A stretch of 5,696 nucleotides of DNA from CAZWQR01 sp964638595 (GCA_964638595.1 CAZWYU010000008.1:1-5696); one strand, 5' to 3'. Positions 1 through 5,561 are shown, numbered from the stretch's first letter. Notes: a model not told the origin generated them from the sequence alone. Translations and numbers: made by a program.

Positions 1-23
1 CTCTAAAAATGGGGCTTTTCTCT

Positions 24-44
24 CGTTGGTATTAAATACCAACG
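24..44. repeat. 21-nt palindrome upstream of the glycosyltransferase gene
   Basis: Two perfect 10-bp inverted arms, CGTTGGTATT (24-33) and AATACCAACG (35-44), flank a single A at 34. As RNA this gives a 9-bp stem with a TAA loop. It ends 14 nt before the ATG at 59. No T-run follows the arm on either strand, so it does not look like a complete intrinsic terminator. Its compact symmetry fits a protein operator or a leader hairpin close to the start codon. The structure is read directly from the sequence; the function is inferred. Confidence 0.6.
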
Positions 45-58
45 AACGTTAAAAATAT

Positions 59-793
59 ATGTTATCTATTATTATTCCTACCCTAAATGAAGAGAAATAT
101 CTGCCTTTGCTTCTGAATTCTATTAAAAAGCAGGATTTTGATGACTATGAGATTATCGTGGCTGATGGGGGCTCTGAAGACAAAACAAGAGAAATCGCCG
201 AAGATTATAATTGTATAATAATCAAAGGGGGTTTACTTCCTATTGGCCGAAACAATGGAGCCAAGGTTGCTAGAGGAACTTATTTATTATTTTTAGATGC
301 AGACACTATTTTGCCTCAAGATTTTTTATCGGTTTGTCTAAGAGAATTTAAAGAAAGACAGCTTGATGGTGGTACATTTTTATTAACTCCTTTTGAAGGC
401 TCTAAGAGTCAACGTTTTCTTTGTCAGACAATTTATAATCTTCCTATAAAGCTTTTCTCTTGGCTATTGCCTTTTGGTGCGACTGGTTTTTTGATAAGAA
501 AAGAGGCACACGAAAAAATTGGTGGTTTTGACAATCAAGCGATTTTTTTAGAAGATATAGAATATATTAAAAGATTTCGAAAAAGAGCCAAATATGGTAT
601 TATAAAAAAGACTTCTTTGTCTTTTTCTATGAGGCGCTACGAAGAAAAGTCTTATATTATAGAGTATTTTAAGATAATAGCAGGTTATTTTTATGTACTT
701 CTTTTTGGCTCTATTAGAAAAGATATTTTTAGATATAGATTCGGACACTATGAAAAAAATTATGATAATCAAACGTCTTTTCAAAAGTTTTAA
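59..793 (+). CDS. Family 2 glycosyltransferase (GT-A fold)
   Basis: This 244-residue protein is a family 2 glycosyltransferase, which moves a sugar from a nucleotide-sugar donor to an acceptor, commonly a lipid-linked glycan at the inner membrane face. Visible motifs are the N-terminal beta strand SIIIPTLNEEKYL (residues 3-15), the nucleotide-binding VADGGSEDKT (34-43), the metal-binding DXD as FLDAD (78-82), the acceptor-side GATGFLIRKEAHEKIGGFD (140-158) and the likely catalytic-base motif LEDIEY (164-169). A moderately hydrophobic stretch near residues 203-217 may associate with the membrane. The start at 59 places the first strand at the N-terminus as usual for the family; no Shine-Dalgarno is visible. 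Its 3' end overlaps the next gene by 44 nt, suggesting one transcript and translational coupling. Donor and acceptor cannot be read from the sequence. The length is normal for single-domain members. The family call is firm. Confidence 0.93.
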   Translation: MLSIIIPTLNEEKYLPLLLNSIKKQDFDDYEIIVADGGSEDKTREIAEDYNCIIIKGGLLPIGRNNGAKVARGTYLLFLDADTILPQDFLSVCLREFKERQLDGGTFLLTPFEGSKSQRFLCQTIYNLPIKLFSWLLPFGATGFLIRKEAHEKIGGFDNQAIFLEDIEYIKRFRKRAKYGIIKKTSLSFSMRRYEEKSYIIEYFKIIAGYFYVLLFGSIRKDIFRYRFGHYEKNYDNQTSFQKF

Positions 794-1124
794 AGTTGCT
801 TTTTTGGGGCTTTGGGTAGCTATAAAAGAAGAGCCCACTTTTGGCACTGGAGTTGTTATAAGCATTCCAGTTATTATAGCTGTTTTTTGTTATCCATTGT
901 CAGCCCTAGAGAGAGCAATTATTTTCTTGACTATTTTTTCTGTTTTAGGTATGGAAATAATGAACACTCAAGTAGAAAGAACTACCAACCTTATTGACAC
1001 GAGATATAATTTAGAAATTAGAAAAATCAAAGATTTGGCAGCCGGTGCTGTTCTTCTAATGGTTATGGCAGCTTTTATAGTAGCTTCCTTTATTCTATTT
1101 CCTTATATTTTTGGTTTAAAATAA
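750..1124 (+). CDS. dgkA: DgkA-type membrane lipid kinase (diacylglycerol or undecaprenol kinase)
   Basis: This 124-residue integral membrane protein belongs to the prokaryotic diacylglycerol kinase family, which phosphorylates diacylglycerol or, in many Gram-positive bacteria, undecaprenol using ATP. Hydrophobic segments lie near residues 32-49, 54-71 and 97-118, matching the three-helix family fold. The signature is present: E28 in KEEP, MEIMNTQVE with E69, N72 and E76, and KDLAAGAV with K94 and D95. From memory of E. coli DgkA, these active-site residues carry the same numbers there, which supports the start at 750 (a second Met codon lies at 762). The open frame extends upstream to an ATG at 693, but that adds 19 residues deep inside the glycosyltransferase gene and upstream of the family's N-terminal end. 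The gene overlaps the glycosyltransferase by 44 nt and precedes htrA by 4 nt. Beside a glycosyltransferase, recycling of the undecaprenyl carrier is the attractive role, but the lipid substrate is inferred. Confidence 0.9.
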   Translation: MKKIMIIKRLFKSFKVAFLGLWVAIKEEPTFGTGVVISIPVIIAVFCYPLSALERAIIFLTIFSVLGMEIMNTQVERTTNLIDTRYNLEIRKIKDLAAGAVLLMVMAAFIVASFILFPYIFGLK

Positions 1125-1128
1125 AAAA

Positions 1129-2364
1129 ATGAAGAATAAAAAAATCTTTCTTTTTACAATTTTGTTAATTGTCTTCTCAATTATTGGAGGCATTGTTGGC
1201 TCTTTGGCTACTAATTTTTATTGGCAGTACAGGGCTGGCAATTTAGAAAAACCTGCAATAATAGAAAAAAATACTTTAGTTAAGAATAACTACATTCCTC
1301 AAACCACAGAAGAAGAAAAAGTGATTTCTGCGGTTCAAGAAACTTCTCGAGCGGTAGTCAGTATTGTTATTACTAAAGATATTCCAATTTTGGAAAAATA
1401 TTATGTTGACCCTTTTGGCGGTAGTTTTTGGGGTGGAGAACTATTAATTCCCCAATATCGGGAAAAAGGAACAGAAAAACAAAAAATAGGAGGAGGCACT
1501 GGTTTTATTATTTCTAAAGATGGAATGATTCTTACAAACAAGCATGTTTTATCAGAAGAGAATGCGGAATATACTGTTTTCTTAAATGATGGCCAGAGCT
1601 ATCCGATAGAAATTTTAGCTAAAGACCCTTTTTATGATTTAGCAGTTATAAAAATCAAAACAGAGGAGAAGGAAGAATTTCCAATTGTTAAATTAGGAGA
1701 TTCCTCTAATCTTCAATTAGGCCAAACCGTCATTGCTATTGGTTATGCTTTAGGAGAATTTGAAAATACGGTTTCTACCGGCGTAATTTCAGGTTTAGGC
1801 CGAAGTATTACAGCAGTTTCTGAAGCAGGCGGTTTTGCAGAGAGTTTGGAAGGAGTTATTCAAACAGATGCAGCTATTAATCCCGGAAATTCCGGTGGAC
1901 CTCTTCTAAATCTTGCTGGGGAGGTGATTGGCATTAATGTAGCTCGCTCCGAAACAGCAGAAAATATTGGCTTTAGTTTGCCTATTAATATGGCAAAAAG
2001 GGATATAGAACAGGTAAAAAGTGAAGCTAGGATTGTTTATCCCTACTTGGGAATTTATTATACTATGCTTACTGAAGAATTAGCCAAAGCCAATGACCTA
2101 AAAATAGATTATGGGGCTTGGGTTGGTCATGCAGCCGATGGGAGCGAAACAGAAATAGCTATAATATCTGGCACAGTAGCAGATGAAGCAGGCTTAAAAA
2201 GAGGTGATATAATTTTGGAATTTGACGGTGAAAAGCTTAATATAGATAACACTCTGGCTAAATTGATTTTAAGAAAAAAGCCGGGCGATTTAGTTAAGCT
2301 TAAAATATTGAGAGACGGAGAGGAAATAACAAAACAAGTAAAATTAGGTGAAAAAGAAGGATAA
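1129..2364 (+). CDS. htrA: HtrA/DegP-like membrane-anchored serine protease with one PDZ domain
   Basis: This 411-residue trypsin-fold serine protease of the HtrA/DegP/DegS family degrades or handles misfolded proteins outside the cytoplasm. Order of parts: a lysine-rich start and one hydrophobic helix (about residues 6-28) that acts as an uncleaved anchor or signal; a linker to about 62; the protease domain, about 63-298; and a single PDZ domain, about 303-407. The catalytic triad is intact: H139 in TNKHVL, D170 in FYDLAVI and S255 in INPGNSGGPLL. The oxyanion-loop sequence is canonical. A stretch at residues 83-119, rich in aromatic residues and glycine (YYVDPFGGSFWGG), corresponds to the regulatory LA-loop region. 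One PDZ plus an N-terminal helix resembles DegS and the single-PDZ HtrAs of Gram-positive bacteria rather than two-PDZ DegP. It starts 4 nt after dgkA, so it probably shares that transcript; no Shine-Dalgarno is seen. The stop codon TAA is also the first three bases of a dispersed TAAGCACAAG repeat. Confidence 0.96.
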   Translation: MKNKKIFLFTILLIVFSIIGGIVGSLATNFYWQYRAGNLEKPAIIEKNTLVKNNYIPQTTEEEKVISAVQETSRAVVSIVITKDIPILEKYYVDPFGGSFWGGELLIPQYREKGTEKQKIGGGTGFIISKDGMILTNKHVLSEENAEYTVFLNDGQSYPIEILAKDPFYDLAVIKIKTEEKEEFPIVKLGDSSNLQLGQTVIAIGYALGEFENTVSTGVISGLGRSITAVSEAGGFAESLEGVIQTDAAINPGNSGGPLLNLAGEVIGINVARSETAENIGFSLPINMAKRDIEQVKSEARIVYPYLGIYYTMLTEELAKANDLKIDYGAWVGHAADGSETEIAIISGTVADEAGLKRGDIILEFDGEKLNIDNTLAKLILRKKPGDLVKLKILRDGEEITKQVKLGEKEG

Positions 2365-2371
2365 GCACAAG
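2362..2371 (+). repeat. Dispersed TAAGCACAAG repeat copy at the htrA stop
   Basis: The decamer TAAGCACAAG begins with the htrA stop codon. Identical copies occur at 5364-5373 and 5382-5391, and the first nine bases recur at 5555-5563. It lies at the boundary between coding sequence and the low-complexity tract, as expected of an intergenic repeat edge. Confidence 0.6.
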
Positions 2372-2373
2372 TT

Positions 2374-2448
2374 AATTTCTAATTTCTAATTTCTAATCAA
2401 ATTCTAATGATCAAATTACTAATTATCTAATTATCAAATCACTAATTA
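2374..2448. repeat. Low-complexity AT tract, AATTTCT / CTAAT heptamer-type repeats
   Basis: Three exact tandem heptamers AATTTCT (2374-2380, 2381-2387, 2388-2394) grade into a degenerate tract with CTAAT at 2379, 2386, 2393, 2404, 2419, 2427 and 2442. Spacing is 7, 7, 11, 15, 8 and 15, so several intervals are near multiples of seven. No open reading frame of substance and no convincing hairpin terminator is visible. It occupies the first part of the htrA-clpB spacer. Confidence 0.75.
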
Positions 2449-2487
2449 CGCTATACGAAATACGATATACACGATCTACGATTCACG
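2448..2487. repeat. Second heptamer tract, ACG every 7 nt
   Basis: ACG occurs at 2448, 2455, 2462, 2471, 2478 and 2485, a spacing of 7, 7, 9, 7 and 7, with units resembling TACGATA. It directly follows the CTAAT-type tract with a different consensus but the same period, and stops one base before the -35 box of the clpB promoter. Confidence 0.7.
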
Positions 2488-2488
2488 G

Positions 2489-2517
2489 TTGACCAATACT
2501 CTCTTTTGTGCTATATT
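2489..2517 (+). promoter_or_regulatory. Extended -10 sigma-70-type promoter of clpB
   Basis: A -35 box TTGACC (2489-2494) is separated by exactly 17 nt from a -10 box TATATT (2512-2517). The -10 is preceded by TGC (2509-2511), which gives an extended -10 TGnTATATT. Transcription would start near 2523-2525, leaving a leader of about 26-28 nt before the clpB ATG at 2551. No CIRCE inverted repeat (TTAGCACTC-N9-GAGTGCTAA) surrounds it, so HrcA control is not evident from the sequence. Confidence 0.8.
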
Positions 2518-2550
2518 TTTAAACTAAATATACTTCTAGATTATACTAAT

Positions 2551-5217
2551 ATGTTAATAAACCCAGGTGGAGAATTTACTCAAAGGGCCCAGCAAGCTGT
2601 TTTTATGGCTCAAGAGCTGGCTCGGAAAAAAGAACAACAGCAGATTGACGCTCTGCATCTTTTGTATGCTTTATTGTCTCAAGAAGACACGGTGGTCGCT
2701 ACTATTTTAAGAAAGATAAAGATTCAGCCAGAAAAAATCAAAGAACAGTTAACCAAAGAAATAGATAAAAGGGGCATTAGTTCTGGAACATTAGACCAAG
2801 ACAAAAAAGATGTCGGTCAATTTTATCTAACTCAAGATATGGTGAGAGTGCTCGATAGATCCAAAAAGGAGTCAATAAATATGAAAGACAGTTTTGTTTC
2901 AGCCGAACATATGTTTTTGGCCTTATTGGAGGTGCCGTCAGAGGCTCAAAAAATTCTCCAAAAATATGCTGAAAGCGGTTTAAATTATGAAACAACCAAA
3001 GAATTTTTGAAAGAAATAAGAGGAGACGAAACAATAACCGACCCCAACCCCGAATCAAAATATCAGGTGATTAAAAAATATTGCAGAAATATGACTCAAA
3101 TGGCCGAGAAAGGGGAGCTTGACCCAGTTATTGGGCGAGAGGACGAAATAAAAAGAGTTATTCAGGTTCTTTCAAGAAGAACAAAAAACAATCCAGTTTT
3201 AATAGGTGAAGCCGGTGTGGGGAAAACCGCTATTGTTGAAGGCTTGGCTCAAAGAATAATAAAGGGTGAAACCCCAGAGAGCTTAAAAACAAAAGAGCTT
3301 ATCTCTCTTGATCTAGGACTTTTGGTTGCTGGAACAAAGTATAGGGGAGAATTTGAACATAGAATTAAGGCTTTATTGCGAGAAATTGAAAAAGCCAAAG
3401 ATCACTACATTTTATTTATAGACGAACTTCATACAGTTATGGGAGCAGGTGGCGCCGAGGGAGCAATAGACGCTTCAAATCTTTTAAAACCAGCCCTAGC
3501 CAGAGGAAAATTACGAGCAATTGGCGCTACTACTTTAAAAGAATATCAAAAATATATTGAAAACGATGCTGCTTTGGAAAGACGGTTTATGCCAGTTTAT
3601 GTTTCTGAACCATCCATAGATGATACTGTGGCTATCTTGAGGGGAATTAAAGAAAAATATGAGCTTCATCACGGAGTAAAAATTAAAGATGCAGCTTTGA
3701 TAGCAGCAGCAGAATTATCAGCCAGATATATAACAGACAGATTTTTGCCTGATAAGTCGATTGATTTAATGGACGAAGCGGCTTCTGGTTTACGTTTGGA
3801 AATTGAGTCAGAACCGGCAGAAGTTGAAAAAGTGAAAAAAGATATGCAACGATTAGAGATTGAAAGAGAGGCATTAAAAAATGAGAAAGATAATAAATCT
3901 AAAAAACGTCTAAGTGTTTGTGAGCGAGAATTGGCCGATTTAAAAGAAAAAGCCAAGGGCGTAGAAATAAAATGGAAGACCGAGAAAGACCTTATCCAAA
4001 GTTTAAGAAAGCTTAAAAGGGATTTGGACAAACATAATTTTGACGCCGAAAGAGCCCAGCGCGAAGGAGATCTAGAAAAAGTAGCTAGAATAAAATATGG
4101 TTTAGTGCCTAATATTTTGAAGGATATTCAAAAGAAAGAAAAGGAACTTGTAAATTTTAGAAAAAAATATCAGGTTTTAAAAGAAGAAGTGACAGAAGAG
4201 GATATTGCTAGGGTAGTTTCTCGTTGGACAGGCATTCCCGCCACTAATTTATTAGAAGAAGAAGCTAAAAAATTAGGCAGAATGGAAAAAGTGCTTTCTA
4301 GGCGAGTGGTTGGCCAATGTCAAGCAATAGAAGCAATTTCCAATGCTATTAGAAGAAGTAGGGCGGGCATAGCAGAAGAAAATAAACCATTAGGTTCTTT
4401 TATTTTTTTAGGTCCTACTGGCGTTGGAAAAACAGAGACAGCTAAAGCTTTAACAGAGTTTCTTTTTAATGATGAGAATGCTCTGATTCGTCTTGATATG
4501 TCGGAATATATGGAAAAGCATACTGTTTCTAAGATGATTGGTTCTCCCCCCGGCTATATCGGCTATGACGAAGCCGGACAATTAACAGAAAAAATCAGAA
4601 GAAGGCCTTATAGTGTTATTCTCTTAGACGAGATAGAAAAAGCTCATCCTGATATTTTTAATATCTTGCTTCAAATTTTAGATGATGGCAGATTAACAGA
4701 CGCTAAAGGTAGAAAGGTTTCCTTCAAAAATACTATTATTATAATGACCTCTAATCTTGGCTCTGAATTTATTGCCAAGATGAGTAATTTGGGCTTTACT
4801 CCAAGCGAAGACGAAAGCTATAAAGATTTAAAAGAAAAAGTCAACGAAGCCCTAAAAGAGAATTTTAGTCCTGAATTTTTGAATCGCTTAGATGAAACCA
4901 TTCTTTTTAATTATTTAAATCAAGAACAGATAAGGGAGATAGTAGATATAGAACTTAAAAGGGTTGAAAACAGGTTAAGTAAAAAAGAAATCAAACTTAA
5001 TATCAAAAAAGAAGTCAAAGAATTTTTAACAGAGAAAGGGTTTGATAAAAATCTTGGTGCCAGGCCTCTTAAGAGAGTAATTCAAAAACACATACTTGAC
5101 CCTTTATCTTTAAAAATGGTTATAGGCGATATTTATGGAGGGCAAAGAATAACTGTGGGTTTGAAAAACAAAAAAATAGAATTTCTTGTTCCCAAGAAAA
5201 AAGTGGCTGTAAAATAG
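2551..5217 (+). CDS. clpB: ClpB-type AAA+ disaggregase with a ClpC-like LGF loop
   Basis: This 888-residue Hsp100 ATPase normally works with DnaK/DnaJ/GrpE to pull proteins out of aggregates in the cytoplasm. Domains: Clp N-domain (about 5-155); first AAA+ with Walker A GEAGVGKT (219-226), Walker B ILFIDE (287-292), pore loop GTKYRGEF (Y264) and arginines R344/R345; coiled-coil middle domain (about 412-545) with the ClpB motif RAQREGDLEKVARIKYG (501-517); second AAA+ with GPTGVGKT (621-628), pore loop GYIG (Y669), Walker B LLDE (691-694), arginine R779 and sensor-2 GARPLKR (836-842). The full middle domain argues for ClpB over ClpC. Unusually, NLGF (746-749) sits in the loop where ClpA and ClpC bind ClpP. 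The open frame reaches back to an ATG at 2506, but that lies inside the promoter, so 2551 is chosen; no clear Shine-Dalgarno is seen. The gene is probably monocistronic, with its own promoter and terminator. Confidence 0.95.
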   Translation: MLINPGGEFTQRAQQAVFMAQELARKKEQQQIDALHLLYALLSQEDTVVATILRKIKIQPEKIKEQLTKEIDKRGISSGTLDQDKKDVGQFYLTQDMVRVLDRSKKESINMKDSFVSAEHMFLALLEVPSEAQKILQKYAESGLNYETTKEFLKEIRGDETITDPNPESKYQVIKKYCRNMTQMAEKGELDPVIGREDEIKRVIQVLSRRTKNNPVLIGEAGVGKTAIVEGLAQRIIKGETPESLKTKELISLDLGLLVAGTKYRGEFEHRIKALLREIEKAKDHYILFIDELHTVMGAGGAEGAIDASNLLKPALARGKLRAIGATTLKEYQKYIENDAALERRFMPVYVSEPSIDDTVAILRGIKEKYELHHGVKIKDAALIAAAELSARYITDRFLPDKSIDLMDEAASGLRLEIESEPAEVEKVKKDMQRLEIEREALKNEKDNKSKKRLSVCERELADLKEKAKGVEIKWKTEKDLIQSLRKLKRDLDKHNFDAERAQREGDLEKVARIKYGLVPNILKDIQKKEKELVNFRKKYQVLKEEVTEEDIARVVSRWTGIPATNLLEEEAKKLGRMEKVLSRRVVGQCQAIEAISNAIRRSRAGIAEENKPLGSFIFLGPTGVGKTETAKALTEFLFNDENALIRLDMSEYMEKHTVSKMIGSPPGYIGYDEAGQLTEKIRRRPYSVILLDEIEKAHPDIFNILLQILDDGRLTDAKGRKVSFKNTIIIMTSNLGSEFIAKMSNLGFTPSEDESYKDLKEKVNEALKENFSPEFLNRLDETILFNYLNQEQIREIVDIELKRVENRLSKKEIKLNIKKEVKEFLTEKGFDKNLGARPLKRVIQKHILDPLSLKMVIGDIYGGQRITVGLKNKKIEFLVPKKKVAVK

Positions 5218-5230
5218 AAATAGAATATAC

Positions 5231-5258
5231 AAAAAACCTAGATTTCTCTAGGTTTTTT
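5231..5258 (+). terminator. Rho-independent terminator of clpB
   Basis: A perfect 12-bp stem, AAAAAACCTAGA (5231-5242) with TCTAGGTTTTTT (5247-5258), closes a TTTC loop. The 3' arm ends in six T and is followed by GTTCTTT. It starts 13 nt after the clpB stop. The A-run and T-run symmetry means it could also act on the opposite strand. Confidence 0.9.
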
Positions 5259-5274
5259 GTTCTTTAGACTTATA

Positions 5275-5300
5275 CTCGGGCTTATGCTTACAAGTCCGAG
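5275..5300. repeat. Hairpin with CTCGGGCTT / AAGTCCGAG arms
   Basis: CTCGGGCTT (5275-5283) pairs with AAGTCCGAG (5292-5300), eight Watson-Crick pairs and one G-T wobble, around the loop ATGCTTAC. It lies 16 nt past the clpB terminator stem and has no T-run on either side, so it is not a second intrinsic terminator. It shares TGCTTAC and CGGGCT words with the hairpin at 5348-5372, though in the opposite order. Confidence 0.6.
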
Positions 5301-5347
5301 AAAAGAGTTGACATCTTTTTTATTTTCGCTCTTTTCTACACTTCCCA

Positions 5348-5372
5348 TTGTGCTTACCCGGGCTAAGCACAA
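5348..5372. repeat. REP-like hairpin, copy 1 of the GTGCTT...AAGCAC family
   Basis: Arms TTGTGCTTA (5348-5356) and TAAGCACAA (5364-5372) are perfect 9-bp inverted repeats around CCCGGGC. Its core at 5350-5370 matches the 21-nt core at 5541-5561 in 17 of 21 positions. No T-run follows it. The most reasonable label is a palindromic intergenic repeat of unknown role. Confidence 0.7.
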
Positions 5373-5396
5373 GCCAGAGAATAAGCACAAGCCAGA
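5364..5396 (+). repeat. 15-bp direct repeats TAAGCACAAGCCAGA
   Basis: TAAGCACAAGCCAGA occurs at 5364-5378 and again, identical, at 5382-5396, a period of 18 nt with a GAA spacer. The first copy begins inside the right arm of the preceding hairpin, so the right arm appears duplicated without its partner. Confidence 0.8.
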
Positions 5397-5414
5397 AATT
5401 TTTAATTAACTTTG

Positions 5415-5456
5415 TTTTAACAATTAATTTACAGTTTTTTAACAATTTATCCACAG
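5415..5456 (+). repeat. 22-bp-spaced tandem repeat containing a perfect DnaA box
   Basis: TTTTAACAATTAATTTACAG (5415-5434) and TTTTAACAATTTATCCACAG (5437-5456) are 17/20 identical and 22 bp apart, about two helical turns. The second contains TTATCCACA (5447-5455), a perfect match to the consensus DnaA box; the first has a three-mismatch version, TAATTTACA. The setting is AT-rich. This could be a small DnaA-binding cluster, either near a replication origin or controlling the downstream gene. No other convincing DnaA box was found in the spacer. Confidence 0.5.
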
Positions 5457-5457
5457 G

Positions 5458-5463
5458 TATAAT
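5458..5463 (+). promoter_or_regulatory. Candidate -10 box TATAAT
   Basis: A perfect TATAAT lies two bases after the DnaA-box repeat. At 17-nt spacing the -35 position reads only TTTTTT (5435-5440), so the promoter is weak or activator-dependent. If it is used, bound DnaA would overlap the polymerase site, and the leader to the ATG at 5598 would be about 130 nt. Confidence 0.35.
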
Positions 5464-5492
5464 TTGAAGAACATCTCTTGATATTATACAAT
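5464..5492 (+). promoter_or_regulatory. Alternative promoter TTGAAG-N17-TACAAT
   Basis: TTGAAG (5464-5469) and TACAAT (5487-5492) are separated by exactly 17 nt, matching consensus in four and five of six positions. Transcription would start near 5499, giving a leader of about 100 nt that includes the hairpin at 5541-5561. Chance matches are easy in AT-rich DNA, so this competes with the TATAAT just upstream. Confidence 0.35.
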
Positions 5493-5540
5493 TTTATATT
5501 GATAGATATATATTACTTATGTTCAATTTTTGTTCTTCTC

Positions 5541-5561
5541 GTGCTTGGTCGGACTAAGCAC
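5541..5561. repeat. REP-like hairpin, copy 2 of the GTGCTT...AAGCAC family
   Basis: GTGCTTGGT (5541-5549) pairs with ACTAAGCAC (5553-5561) around the loop CGG, with one G-T wobble. Against the copy at 5350-5370, core positions 9 and 13 change together from C-G to T-A, which preserves the pair, and both keep the CGG loop. It is followed by AA, as in the other copy. It lies 36 nt before the start codon at 5598 and would be in that gene's leader RNA. Confidence 0.65.

Noticed and set aside
1..23. 3' arm of a terminator (GGGGCTTTTCTC) for an upstream gene
   Set aside because: The partner arm would lie outside the window, so it cannot be verified.
693..749. Upstream ATG extending the DgkA-like protein by 19 residues
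   Set aside because: It lies deep in the glycosyltransferase frame, and the start at 750 gives a protein whose active-site residues carry the family's numbering.
548..865. Reverse-strand reading frame of about 105 codons over the glycosyltransferase/dgkA junction
   Set aside because: It overlaps two well-supported genes and has a low-complexity composition with no recognisable motif; a shadow frame.
2506..2550. Upstream ATG extending clpB by 15 residues
   Set aside because: The codons overlap the spacer and -10 box of the promoter, so a transcript starting near 2524 would not contain them, and the added residues do not resemble a Clp N-domain.
3669..4031. Reverse-strand reading frame of about 120 codons inside clpB (with others at 2777-3058 and 3683-3874)
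   Set aside because: Serine- and leucine-rich translations arise from the antisense of Lys/Glu-rich coding sequence; no motif or start signal is visible.
59..5217. Recoded TGA (genetic code 25, as in Gracilibacteria/SR1)
   Set aside because: All four complete genes are open without in-frame TGA and use GGN for conserved glycines, so the standard bacterial code suffices.
5308..5342. Perfect -35 TTGACA (5308-5313) between GAAAAGAG and CTCTTTTC arms
   Set aside because: The hexamer at 17-nt spacing reads CTTTTC, and the nearest -10-like TACACT (5337-5342) is 23 nt away, so no functional promoter is supported.
5348..5372. CIRCE (HrcA) operator
   Set aside because: The arms read GTGCTTA/TAAGCAC with a 7-nt centre, not TTAGCACTC-N9-GAGTGCTAA, and the site is downstream of clpB, not at a chaperone promoter.
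5364..5396. CRISPR-like array
   Set aside because: There are only two 15-bp repeats with a 3-nt gap, no spacers of CRISPR length and no cas genes.
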